From Monilinia fructicola (taxonomy: Eukaryota; Ascomycota; Leotiomycetes; Helotiales; Sclerotiniaceae): a DNA stretch of 64,000 nt. Of the stretch, positions 34,739 to 48,000 are shown piece by piece (the stretch's first letter is position 1; every line of letters starts with the position of its first letter). The notes under the pieces were generated by a model. It saw only the letters and a program-made list of their open reading frames with translations, ran no database searches and had not been told where the DNA came from. The DNA lies in the NCBI GenBank assembly GCA_008692225.1, contig VICG01000005.1:310001-374000 (forward strand), given 5' to 3'. The translations under genes and the position numbers were made by a program.

Positions 34739-37257
34739 CTATCTCGTCCAAACCCAAAGCCACTTCCCCCAGGCCTTGAAATTTTCTACGCTAATTCCCT
34801 CATCTGGAAACTCCAACCTTCCCTTTCTCTTCTCGGACGCTGCTTGTATCGTATTCCGTAAATCGTTTGATCGTTCCGGCCCCCAATTTTGGATTCGGAG
34901 TCCATGTTTATTAAGTTTGTAGCCGATTATCAGTAGAATGAATACTGGAACCTGTAGGTGAAGACTTTTGCGTTAGATACTTTTTGCTTCTTGAGAAGCA
35001 GGACAAGGAACAGATTGAGGGAAGCATGGGGGAAAATATACAGATATATAACTCGCGACAAATCTCCTGACATCAAATGGCCTTTCCAGAAATGCCGCAA
35101 CACCGTTAAAAGTAACGAGAATGATACAAGCCGCCATCCCATAAAATCCTTTCAACCATTGGCCATGAGATTTATAGGGGTAGCGCGGATGATCGCGATT
35201 GTAATGCGCCGCCTGTCGTTCCGATGCATTATTATAGTGTTTTGTATCTTCCAGTCTATCATTTGTGGCGTTAGTAGATGAAACAACAACGGTTGGGAAA
35301 AAGAAAGAAAGAAAAGGAGAGATTTGAGACATACGTTCGGAAAAACCCGAGATAAGTAGCGCAGATAGTGGCGTAAACGATCAAAATCGATGAGGTGCAG
35401 TTTGATGCCAACTCACTTAGACGCTATGGATTCGTTAGATCTTAGAATACCACAAGCAATGGATGATTTGGATGCTCACGATTGCAGTCGTTCCAGTCCT
35501 GCCCATAAAAGCCACCAAGGCCATAGCAGCTGTTGCTAAAACCGCTCTGATTGGTACCCCGGATCTGGTTTGCCTCAATCTTCTCGCGATAAATTCCGGT
35601 CCAGTTTGGTCTTGTAATGCCAAAGTATGCAGAACCCTCGATGCCACATACATGGAATTAATGGCGCAAGTAAATGATGCAAAAGCGAAGATAGCATTGA
35701 AGAAATGAGCCAGGGCTGGGAGACCTGCTTCGACGACGGCAATAACGAATATAGAATGCGCACCAACCGATTGACCTTTTCCATTGATGAAAGGATGGGT
35801 GTATGGTACTATAAACGATGCTGTGATCATGGCCATGGTGTAAAGAGTGACTATTCGGATGGATATCTTCCTTGCGGCCATTTTCATACTTTCAGCGTTG
35901 GCAAGCGATTTTGACTCTGCAGCTGTTGCTGCTACAATATCCATTCCTGTATAAGAGAATATAACATTGATGATTGTTGTCCTGTGAGAAAGGTCAGCAA
36001 CTCAAAAGCGCTGCGGTAGAATTTTAACATACCACATCCCAAGAAACGAACCGGCGGAACCCTCGATCTTTCGTTGCAAATTCCCCTCTTCATCTCGGAC
36101 GGAATAGGCGTGATTAAAAAACCCCCATGGAGAGTTCCAATCTAAGGAAGGATTAGCATCTCGAAACATTTGTTCAAGATAGAGAGCACCCACATTTAGA
36201 GTTTGGAGGAGATGTATAATATGCGTTTGGGCGAGCTACCCAGATTAGTTTTGCGATGCGAATTGGAGAGCAAGACCGAAACTTACGCTGCATAGTGTCA
36301 AGAATGAGCATCAGCACAATGACCATAGTAATGAAAATGATCTTGATACAGCCAAAAGCATATTCGAGTTCCCCAAAATACTGCGAATGTTGTCAACAAT
36401 AAAACTGAGTGACATATTTCGACCAAGCTTACCCTGACAGGAAACATATTGATAGCCGTGACAATTATCAGGAACAATCCTATCCAAACAGCAGGGTCAA
36501 CGCTTTCTCCAGTCGTCCAAACCAGGAAAGTTCTTCCGTCGTCATAGTGAAATCCAAGAGTTCCAGATACGGCGACTAATTCCTCTGCGGCGGTGACGGC
36601 CCATGCGAACCTTCGAAGTATTAGATTGCTTTCTCGAGTCGGTGATCCAAAATTGACTCTCAACTCACCAATACATCCATCCAACAGCGAAACCAACACC
36701 ACGGTCAAGAAATCTTCGAGGAAACTCTACTACTGGAGCATTGACAGGCATAAGAGCAGTCATTTCCCCTAGGCAGGAGATCACTGAGGAAACGACCGTT
36801 CCCATAATAATGTATGCCATGACTGCACCGCCTGGTCCAGCTCCAGCAAGCGACCTACCACTCCCAAGAAAAAGACCGTTCCCAATTGTCCTATCGCGAT
36901 ATTAAATTATTCATGTGCCCGGGAGAATTTTGAGTTTAAGATCAGGAAGCTCAAGAAACGTACCCAGAAAATGCTATCATCTGGAACACGATACGCAGTT
37001 AGCGATGGTTTCTGATATCAAGCTCAACCATTGTCTAAGAACTCACGTTAATATGCCGTTCACCAAGGGTTCTCCTATGGATGATTAGTCGGCGTAACTT
37101 TTGAAAAGTACAAGCTGGCATACCACAAACTCTCTCCTCGGCGTTCCCGACGGTCTTCAGGGTAGTCGGGCTCAACATCTGGACTCGTTCGACTTTGATC
37201 AATGTCGAATTCAAATATCTGCGGTGGGATCACCGCTTGAGGTTTCTCATGATCCAT
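34739..37257 (-). CDS. Amino-acid permease (APC superfamily, fungal YAT family)
   Basis: A plasma-membrane amino-acid:proton symporter. Eleven exons can be placed: 37257-37124, 37074-37047, 36980-36964, 36890-36669, 36610-36433, 36380-36287, 36235-36033, 35981-35480, 35423-35335, 35255-35042 and 34951-34739. This gives about 630 residues. TM1 carries INMIAFSGTIGNGLFLGSG, spread over four small exons. Later blocks are GEMTALMPVNAPVVEFPRRF, MYWFAWAVTAAEELVAVS, FSYTGMDIVAATAAES, ATICATYLGFFRT, ERPFDVRRFVASYIS and GYKLNKHGLRIQNWGPE. The N-terminus is acidic and cytosolic. All junctions keep phase except the exon 6 donor, read as CAG-C-GTAAGT: one extra C at 36287 would have to be removed to join exon 7 in frame. 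The very high intron count in the first third is notable. Confidence 0.92.
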
Positions 37258-38324
37258 AATGACAATATTGAAGTCGTGATATTGAGTCGAGAATATTATG
37301 TCAATTCACGCAAAAGAGGTCGAAGAATTAGGGTATTCCAGAATCATATATATCTGCACTGCCTCCATGCAGGCAATCCTCCGCGTTATCTAACCCCTGT
37401 GGGGACGGGAGGTCTAATGTAACCACATAATAGAGAAAGCTAATTATAATCGCACAAAGCTGATCAGCCAGCTTACAGGGACCCCCGCATCTGCCTCTTG
37501 GGGTAAGACTTTGTTTTAACCTCGTGATAAAAGATGTTGCTGCAAGGTCGTTCGTTACATGATACAAAACATGATCGATATGAATTCAGACATGGAGACG
37601 GTGAGGTTTTTGCGGATCATACCCTCCCCCAGAAGTCTCAAGTACTTTCATAAGATCCATTCCAACTTTAACCTTAAAATATAGACTTATTTTAGAAGTA
37701 GCTTTTTCGCCTGGAATTTCCACAAGAAGATCAAAGTCTGTGCTATCCTTGTGGACTCTCATCCAGCATTTTATTTGCACCATTGATCCTTAAAGTGGGT
37801 TACATTGCATATAACAAACCTTGGATACCGGTTGCTGTTTTCAGTCCTCCGGGTGGCCAGATAGTAAATGATCCAATGGTTTAACAGAGATACGAATAGA
37901 CGAAACGGTCTGTATCTGTAGCTGAGATTGGATGACCTTCCAAATTTGAACAGGTATAAATGACAAATCTGGGCAAGTCTTCTCTAACAAGGGTACTCCA
38001 AGAAAATACCATCCAATCTATCCAAAGACTTTGCTTGAACATTCTCTTGAGGTGACAGCGGGGCCACACCCATTCGATGCCTCATGGTACCTAGCCATTA
38101 CCGTAAACGGTCGCGGTTGCGGTTCTCAGGAAACCAGCCCAATACGATCCGATCGACTTGATGATCTTCGCCCTCCATGGTCCATCTTCACACGCATCAT
38201 ACTTATGATATACTCGCAAAGCTTGCCATCACTGCGGTACCCAGACTTAGGAGTCGGCCCACGTGGCGACCAGACTGCTCCGAAGCGTTGAAGCTTGATT
38301 AAGAGCCCATGCTATCATCACATC
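37258..38324. other. Intergenic region, divergent promoters
   Basis: Lies between the divergently transcribed permease and the WD40-like gene. Short minus-strand frames at 37586-37783 and 37881-38069 have no domain and no splice support. No regulatory element could be named. Confidence 0.5.
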
Positions 38325-41300
38325 ATGCCGACTCCAGCATCGGCCACATCACCACAATTCACACGTCTAGCAAACATTTGGAAACTATTGTCCTTGCGCA
38401 GCGACGTCGATCACATTATATTGGAACTGGTGGGGCAATTTTCTCTCGAAAAAGTGTATTCTGATGGAGACAAAGAAACCTATCAACATCTGGTCATCAC
38501 TTTATTTGCCCAACTGAACGCCATATTTTATATTCAACGACTTTCCATACCATCTGCGAAGCTCCAAAAAGATGGGTGGTATCTCGGATTTCTGGCTAGT
38601 TGGGAAGTAACTCTGCGGACAATTGAATTCGCTTTGCAAGTCGTTATCGAAGGTCGAGAGAGTCTATGGGAGTCGCGACAATTGAGGGATAAGTATTTGG
38701 CTGAATTTCTATTGTCTGCTCTTCGTGTCCTTCAATTCCTACCTCGACCAGAATGCGATAGCCAATCTCAATCAAAAATTGATGTGCAGAGAAGAAACAG
38801 TCGAGATAGATTCGCACGTATCCATCGTTCGCTCGAACACATGTATGATAGTTATCCAGGAGTGAAAGGATTTTTGTTGTTGGTTTGCAAAGAAGTAACG
38901 GAATCATTGCGAGGTCCTGAGTCTAATCCACTAGCTTTACCCCCAAAATTAAGGGACGAACTACCAAACTTGGCTGGAGAATTGGTAAGAACAGAACCAC
39001 TCACTACATCCAGGAGCTTACGTCTGGGGACGAAAGCAAGCTTCTAGAACTTCTATTCGGAATCGGAGCTGACACTTCTTTTTTACGTACAGTATCCATT
39101 GAATGATTGTTTCTCAGCTAAATATATATCTACCCTCATACCTCCATATGATCCAAGCGAGGGTGGTGTGGGAGGAGGGGGGGGAGGAGAAAAGGGGGGA
39201 GGATGGCTCGCACAATTCCTAGCCCTTCGAGATATCACACAATTCGTGGTAGCCGCTTCCATTCAATATACGATAAATGGAGAGACTCGAGATGCATATC
39301 TTCCAGCGGCCTCGGAACGAACAAGGAATGCAGTTTTACGAGTGATTGAGAATATGCGAATACCGCCACGATTCTCTAAAGATGACTTGGTTGGTACATT
39401 CACAGACCAATACCGGATCATCCTTCCTGATACGCCAGATTTGAGACGACAATCGATGCAAATACAAGTGGAATGATCGGGAATTGGATGCTATAGATGC
39501 ATTATGCTTACGGCTCAGTGATCGTCAAATGATAAGTCGTGTGAGCGACAGGGAAATGATGCATACAATATCTGAAATCACGAAACGAATTCTTGCCCTG
39601 GATGATCCGAGTCGTCATGCCAAACCATCGCGACCGCGAATATATACACTCAATTGTTCCAAGTGTCATTTGGCTGGTGCCTCTCAGATGAGATACCTCG
39701 AGAATCTTAAATTTCCGGTACGCCAAGTATTTCACACTATTGTCAACTTGTTGCAGGATTATACATGAAGGTTCAAAGCAGTAATCTGAATATGACTGAC
39801 GGCGATGGGATAGCATGCTGACGATGATCTATATGCTCAGTTGGATAATCCAGAAACAAATGAGGTCAGATTACCTTCCAAAACAAAGTGTGTTCAATGC
39901 GAAGAACCAGTTACTTTGATGCGTGAGATGACACTTGCAAGGCAAGTTTGGGACCTTCTTGAACCATTTGAATCTCATGCGGATTCCGTAAACTTGGAAC
40001 GACATGTACCTACATATTTTCAACTTCCACCACCAAAGACGGATGGAGGACTTCCATTTCATCCAGCATACAATAATTCTAGTGCAAGCAATCTTAAGAT
40101 GCGCACATATGATACTGAACCCCCTTCACCCTTTCACAATAAAACAAATTTCACATCCGCAGCTGCCCAAGATCGCTCTAGATCTCTACCTCATACTATG
40201 CCATCTCAAGTATCGCCAACCGTTGGGACTTTCGGTCAAAGACTGGATACTCCCAATACTCTACCCTCTTCCTCTTCCGATATGACTTCATTAGACGGAT
40301 CGAGGTCAGGCGAAGGTCTAAGAATGCCCGAACTCCGAAAGACTTCAACTGCCACGGATGAGATGCCATTCTCTTCAGATTATATATCTGGCCAAGGAAG
40401 TAGTTCGCTGAATGACCCAGCTACTTCTGGGATGATTGGTGAACCTGGGAATCCTTTTGGGATTCGACCTTCAATGGGACACAGTCATTCTGATAAGAAA
40501 AAATCGAAGGGAGGATCCAAATGGACATCTGTTTTCACAGGAGTAAGGAAAGATTCTGGGACGGGCCAAACTGTGGAAACCACTTCACTATCCTCATCGG
40601 CTTTAGAGGCCCAAAGGCTGGATGAAATAAATTTAGAAAGTTTGGTTCGCGTGCCAAGGAAGACATCAACAAAAAGCAAAAACCGCCAAAGCAATCAATA
40701 TATCCCTATCGCAGAATTCCACAAACGGTCTGTTTTGGACCCAATCGCTAATCCAAATATGGGATATTGGAGCATCTCCCCCAGCAATGACGCGTGTTTT
40801 TCCAACTGAGAGTAGTTGCTACAAGGCAGCGGTAACGAAGATGTATCTAGCATATATAATCGGTACCCGAGATCCTAAACTCACGGTAAGTGGCTTCAAC
40901 CGAGAATTAAACTTCTCTAGCTTTGTTTCTGTTACTAAATTTGGAATAGCTTCGAATAATAAATCTCCAAACCTCAGCACCTATTGTGGAATATCCTTTA
41001 CCTCCAAACCTCTGGGCCAGTAGTATTGCCATATCACCTAATGAGACCACAGTTGCCGTAGGATTTACCAATGCAACCGTCTACTTCTTCAAAACCACTC
41101 GTTCAGGAGAACCTAGAGAAGACCGCCTTCACAGTCGAATTCACAAAGAATGCGAAGACTGTCCAGAAGTAGATACCCTCTCTTACTCCGATGACGGCAT
41201 ACATCTCCTAGCCAGCACACGGAGTGCCAAAAGCGGTGCGATCCAAATCTATTTCTGGATAACCCCAATGCAAGCTGCCCAGGAACTCGTATCCTGCCGC

Positions 41301-42062
41301 TACCACGTCCCATTACATGAGTCAGAAGATCGCGGTCTATCCTCTGCAATCTTCCGCTCAAGAACAGGAATTGAAGAAGTTCTCGTCTGCGTAACAACCT
41401 GGACTCAATCTGGGCTTCCCGTCCTGGTCCATCCTAAAACGGGCCAAAAAACCGAAATCAAGACGGAAGCCAACCGAGCTGGAAAACTGGGGAGTCGAAT
41501 TCAATGTGCTAGTTTCTCACCTTCGGGCAAAGAACTGGCTATGGTCAATGAAAAAGGACACTTGTATTTAATCTCGGCACTCAATTCTAGTCCATTAGAT
41601 ATTCGCAAAATTGCGGTTTCGAGGGAACTCACGATTAAATCGGATTCCTTCGCTATGGCATTTATGTCGTTGCCGGATGAGGAGGCAGCAATTGTGATGG
41701 CTTGGATTGATCCAAGCAAAGCGGAAAGAGGGATGGTTAGGAAGATCCCTTTGACTACTGTAAGTTTCTCATGACCATCCCCCTTCATGATTAAGAGCTC
41801 GACATCTCCATCATCTAATCTAACATCTCAACCACGTATCATGACAAAATAAAACTAAGCCACAAAATAGGGCGATGCAAGCATGACCACAACACCCGTC
41901 CTCCATAAATCCGAGCCGAGTGTCGGGGCAGGCAACAGTGCATTTATGTCAGGCGCTATAAATGAATTACCCGGAGACTCGAAACCGATCGAAATGGTGG
42001 CCGATGAGGAACCCGTTACGAAATATAGGATGATGGGTTTTGTTAAATATCCAAAGAAATAA
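38325..42062 (+). CDS. Large hypothetical protein with WD40/YVTN-like C-terminal domain
   Basis: Five exons: 38325-38984, 39093-39717, 39841-40885, 40950-41759 and 41871-42062. Introns use GTAAGA, GTACGC and GTAAGT donors with TAG/CAG acceptors. The product is about 1,109 residues. The N-terminal 450 residues are helical and resemble an alpha-solenoid. Two CxxC pairs (NCSKCHLAG near 415 and KCVQCEEP just after the next junction) could bind zinc. The middle (about 450-760) is Ser/Pro-rich and disordered. The last 350 residues begin SAPIVEYPLPPNLWASSIAI and contain repeated beta-propeller blade patterns such as VDTLSYSDDGIHLLAST and CASFSPSGKELAMV. As read, frames shift at AAA 39460-39462 and at the five-C run 40780-40784. 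Removing one base in each makes every exon phase agree. The family is found widely in filamentous ascomycetes; I know of no assigned function. Confidence 0.8.
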
Positions 42063-45000
42063 GAGGTTAGCGGCCTCGGTGAGCGTCATGGGAAGATTCT
42101 GGATAGAGGTTGGAGCAGGACTAGAAAGTGTAATGGAGAGATGTTAAAGAGAAGTTAGTGTGAAAACGATGAGGTAACGAGCCGGTACGTACTGTGTGAG
42201 ATGATTTCTACAAGTACGAGCTAAGACCAATACTCAGATACAGTACGACAGAGAAGGAACATCGGCGTAAGGAAAGTGGAAGCTAAGATGGTAATGACTA
42301 GAAAATGACTCATATAATGAATTCGCTCTCATATTTTTTTACCTCCAAAATACCCAATCTGTTCTCAATATTGTTGCGGATGTTGTAGGCTCTCTTTGAT
42401 AGTTTGGTAGATAGACGATTATATGTTGAATCATGATCTATTGATGAATATTACACGCGTATATTGGCATACATCTAGGTTCCTTCATTCAGTTTGATCC
42501 GAGGATCTGTGTACGTTGGAGTAATACCTTTAATCAATGTCAACTAGACATAGATACATCATTGGTAACGATATCACCCCTACAGTTCGAGGTGTAACCG
42601 AAGGATCATAATGAAAGAGCTTTTGTAGATGATCAAAGAGTGAGTGGGTATGATCAAGTGGGACCTGAGGAGGGATAGCTTGGTCTACATTGCACATTCG
42701 AACAAGAGCGCATATTCACATATTCATCTCCAACCATAGCATCCATCCATGAACTCAAATATATCAACATACCAATACACCAAGTCCAAATCCACACGCT
42801 CGCACCACCATACCTCCTCAAGCATCCTCATCAAAACATACATCCACATACCCTTCTCCAACCTTCCCTCACCCACCCCCTCGACGAAAATGCACCGCGA
42901 TCCCAGAATCCAAACACAGCCAACCCAACCATCTCCTCCCTCCCTCCCTTATCTTCTCTCCCCGAACCCTCCCTCCACTGCCCTGACAAACGTCTCTTGC
43001 TTGTCGCCAATCCCCGCATCATAAATACTTCCATGTATTATTCCCCTCAGCACGTCTTGCATCGATTCCCCATTCTATACCTCCCAGACACGCTCGAGAC
43101 GCTCGACCATCCAAGCATATCTGGCTGCAGAGATGATTCAGGAGGCGGGGAGGGGAGGGGAGGGGCATTTATAGCGGTTCACGTGAATATATGTACGTCT
43201 AGATACCCGGACTACATCGGTTGAGGCACACGGGGGAAACGGAGGGGAGGTACGCACGTGCTGGGGCTTAAACAGGGAGCGGATCATGATGTCAGAGCGT
43301 GTGAGTTGTTCCCGCTATATTTATGCTAAGGTGGACAGGGCGGCGGTTGAGGATGTGTCATCGGGGGTTACCTAGGTATGAGACTTCTGTGGGAGCTTGC
43401 TAGATTACGATTTTGGTTGCTGGGTGGAGTGTCCAGTTGTTGATTATGGGAGGACGGAGATGTTAGATATAGGGATGGAGGGGCGATTGAGGGTTAAGGG
43501 GGGGGAAGAGTGAGGGCTGATGGGTTAGTATCAGTTCCAGGGCAGAAAGTTGTATCAAAGAGGGTGTCATTGATGGCTGTGTCCTCAGCGAGGGGGAAGA
43601 CTTTTAAATAATGAGCCTCCTCCTCTATCTCTATGGTACATTGGAAGATTATTATACAATAGATTATTGTGAAGTGCATACATCTGTACATTGAAGCCCG
43701 CTGTCATTCAAAGCTACGACATCTGGGAAGGTGTATCTTCCCGAATTTGATGTTCCGTTGCTAGTTGAATCGCATATTCGTGTTATTCGTGCCTATATTG
43801 ATGATGTGCGGATTAAAAGTGTGTATATCAGGAGTTTGCTTGGAGGCTGAGAAGCATTTCAGGAGAAATTGACGGAAAGACAGCGACTTATCTGGACGGG
43901 GACCTATGAGGGAAGGGGAGGGCCAGGGGAGGGGGATTTTTGTGATGGAAAGGGCGAGGTGAACGAGAAGGAAAAGGGCAAGGGAAGGGACCTACACATT
44001 GTTTGTGGGAACTAAAGTGGTAAAGGTTGAAAATCCATGACATAGAGCAAAGGAGGTATCTGAGTATGGAATGATGGCTGGTGATAAAGATGCGAGAAGT
44101 AACGGACTGATTGGCTATCAGGTAGGAGGATGGACATGACCACCAGACATAAGATTGGAATCAAACAAACGGGCGTGAAGAATACGAAAATATGAAAACT
44201 TGAGATGCGGTACTTCTCTATGGGCTGAACAATCCATTGCAATACTCGGGTACAGAAATGAGGATATTAATTTATCAACGCAACCTAACAAGAGTTTGAC
44301 TACAAATTCCAGGAAACTTATACTGAAGATTTGAGCGAACAACCAAACTCCAATCAACAAGATGTAATTGAACAAATACTCTTCGATATTTTCCATTCAA
44401 TGAATGAATGTAATAAGATTTTTGGAGAATTAAATTGCTTGTCAAAAATCCATCCAATGTACAGAGTAGAACCTACAGTACTAGGCCGTACATTTTACCT
44501 CAAAAGGCCTCGAATTGAGATCTCTCCAACAAGAAAGTAGTAAACAAGAAAGACCTTCATTGTTGGTATAACAATGGTTATACTTGTAGATTCAAATTTC
44601 CGTGCCGCCTTTCTCCAAGTCCAAGTCTTTCGCTCTCCATTTTGAGTACGCGAAAGGTATAGTTTTTTGGAAAGCCGCCAACGAAAAGATGGAAAGGTGT
44701 CGAGCCTAAAAGGCCGTCTTCGAGGTGTCCACGTCAATCATGCATGGATTCATCTGGTAGTTTCCCCTCCAAACAATAGATGAAAGATCTACACACTAGG
44801 TCTCGCAGCTGAGACCATCGACTATTCGTAAGCGCCATCGTCTAATTCGTTCTCCTTGCGATGTAAAAGTGGACTCGTCAGCCCTTACAAGTATAACGTC
44901 GGCGAAAGCTATCTAGACGATAATGTAGCTAGACGATAATGCAGCGTGTATGCAGTAGTACTGTAGTAGTGATACTGTAGCGTATTTTTATCTCTTCGTC

Positions 45001-48000
45001 CCTAAATTCCGCTCCAAAGCCCGCAGCCCTTCTTCGGATTTTGCACCACGTTTCTGTGCCTGACTAATTTCTTAGCATTGAATTCTAGCTGAGTGGTGAG
45101 TAGTAAGGCGTTGATGCTTGATCTCTTCTGATTAGTTGCAGACTCGCAGTGTGATCAATAAGGTTGAGAGCCGAAATTACCTGTGGTTCAATACGGGAAT
45201 CCTCTAGAATATGTATGATAGCTGTTTCAAGGTTTTTGCTAGTGGTGAGAACAAACTTCCTGGGCGCAGAGAAGTTTTGAGATCTCCCACATTCTTTTCC
45301 TCACAGAGTTAACGCTGAAATGCAGGAAAGGGGACCAAAGCCGATCTTGAAGTTGTTTTCGCTCAAAACGATTGAAATAGTCTTTGAACTATCGATATAA
45401 GATATTCTGGGAGCTTTCCTTTTAAGATTAATGTTGCAGCTAATATTGTTCCTTTGTTCCAGTTCCACAGATCATCAGATGGTTGATATGGCCCGTGCCA
45501 TACTCTCTCTCTGGAGTCTGGAGTCTCTGCTTTCGTTGATCGCCAAACCGCTTTGGGATGTGAAAAATTGCACTCTTGGTACTGATTATTGTCTTATCCA
45601 AATGAAACCATGGGGCATTCCCCGGATATCAAACGCATAGTGCCGGTTGTAGGTTGGTTTGAAGCTTCCTAGGTATACTCGGTGCGTTTGGATTAGGTGT
45701 CATATACGCGAGAGAGTACCTCTCGGATTCCAAAGATCCAGTACCAACAAACTACTAACGTGTTAAGCGCTCACCTTGAATGCTTCCAAAGCCCATCATG
45801 ATAAGCCATGTTGCGAGCCCGTCTTCCCAAATGGTATCGTGCTTTGCAACCGCAAACACCCCCATTCTCAACGAAATGACTGGAACTATAAGCATTCTTA
45901 GAATGGCGAACACCTTGTTATTTTGTGTGGCGGAGGAAGCCAAGCCAGTAAGTTATATTGGTATCTGCACCAAGCACGCGAAGTCGAGCCAAAATTTTCA
46001 AGATCGTAAAGTCTTAGATACTAGACTTGATATCTTCCCAGATACAGGCGAAGTTGCAATGCTGTATCTCATTAAATCGTATATTCTTCAAAATAGTAGC
46101 GTCAAGGTCTAAACAAGATCTGAAATGAGGCGAAACCTTCCAGGCCAATATTGTTCGGGCAGCTGCGGAGAGTTGTCCACAATGGGCGCGAGAGAGGCAA
46201 TACCAGGTTAATCTTATCGACCAAGAAATTGCCGTCACTGCAGATGCCCGCATCGCCAAATATTATATCCTCCTAATTCAACGCTATTCAATCAAGCCGG
46301 GTGATGGTGAGGGTGATCCTGGTGTTTGGAGAATACGGTGCTCTTCCAAAAGAAAAGAAAATCTGGTATGATTTAAGGATTGATTATATGGGCTGATCAG
46401 ATCACCACACACTTGAATGGCTTTGGTTCTTTTGGTACAAATTTATCCTACTTACTCCGTACTGTCAAGTTATACTCTGTACAATGAGCGTGGTATCTTC
46501 GAGGTCAAAGAAGCCGGCCGTCTTCTTGCAGGTAGTGTAAATGTTTGATACACCGAAAGGTTAATGATTCAAAATCCTGGGCCCTCACAGTCCAGAGATA
46601 TTTTCTTGGTAACACTCACGCATTAACGGGTTTGTACGGTCGAGACAAGGGGGTATGAAAATGTCGGATATCTTCCGAAGCTCCGACTTGAGGAGGCTAC
46701 ACTCTTTGGCTTTTGGAATTTGGTATCTTAATTCCTTCCCAGTATTCATTTCATCAGTCCAAAATGGTAACGAAAATCTATCACCAATATTTATACAAAG
46801 AACATAAACGGATTGCCTGCTAACAGTACAGTGCAGTACCAACCTACCTGCTTCCTCAATACTTACCCATAATCTACCCACCCCCTTCATTTCTCAAGCG
46901 AGCTCCAACACCGCCAGCCTTCAAAATTGACAAGTAAACTTTCAATGCAGTAATAATTGGAAATGGAAGGTCAAGACTGCTTGGAATAATGAAGAAAGAA
47001 AACAGAACCTTAAAAATATTTTCTGTAGGTCATGAGTTATTAATTCCCAGAAGGTTTCATAAAAGTATGCTGAGGGTGAATGTCGGTATACAGTACAATA
47101 AACTCTACTTCATTAGTCTCGAGTTCTTGACCCATCATGGCGCCTGGATTTCTATATTAAGAAATCTCCTCGGAGTAACCGGTAAGGTTAGGGATGTATT
47201 TAGAAAGAGGAGCCAGCGGAAAATATCTTTAGATATTGATTAATTCTGACGACATCGAGCATCGGTGTACCGTATTTCATGATCTGGAGCCTAGCGGAGC
47301 GGGATACATGGAAGCGGAGGAGCTGATGAACACCCCTTGAAGATGACTTGTTTATGCGGACTCGATGTCTTTTCAATGCCGGCACTTACAATTGGTTCTC
47401 AAGGTGACTTGTAGGGAAAAACAGCCAAGGCGGGTGGCTGCTTTCGCTACAATATTGCGGCGCAGCAGTCAAAGTATTATATAATCTGAAATAACAACAA
47501 AGACTTTTTCCAAATGCTCGGATTTTACTTTATTTTACTTTTGCTCCTCTCCTGTACTTGTATTCTCTGGGAGACTTGAACAATCTTTCAGCAACAAGGA
47601 TTAAGGTAGTCGAAACAAGAGCAATACGATATTTCCCAGTCATGCCTTGTCAATTCAGTGGCATCTATCAAGGGTCCACAGGAAATATCTTCTGTTGTGT
47701 TTCCCTTTCATGCAAACCACAATAACACTGTCATTCGATTCGGTATCAGAGCACGGTTATCTCCACTTCAAACCATGAACCTTCCACGCGTCGCCACATT
47801 TTGTACCACATTGTAAAAGAAACAAATGGGCCTTTCACGGAAAGCCCTTGCAAGATATTCAAACCCCCTTTGAACCGTTTACCGTAGAGGATCATTGGCG
47901 AGACTCTCGACTCTCGAGAGTTCATCCAATCTCGTGGATGAGCGTCTCATCAATTACGAATGCTACCTTTTTTAGAAGTTATTTTACAGTAAGGGCTCAA

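Noticed and set aside
45755..45943. PTH11-like receptor fragment on the minus strand
   Set aside because: A hydrophobic stretch with an Asp-x-x-Trp-like feature looked similar, but no neighbouring exon or second family motif could be found.
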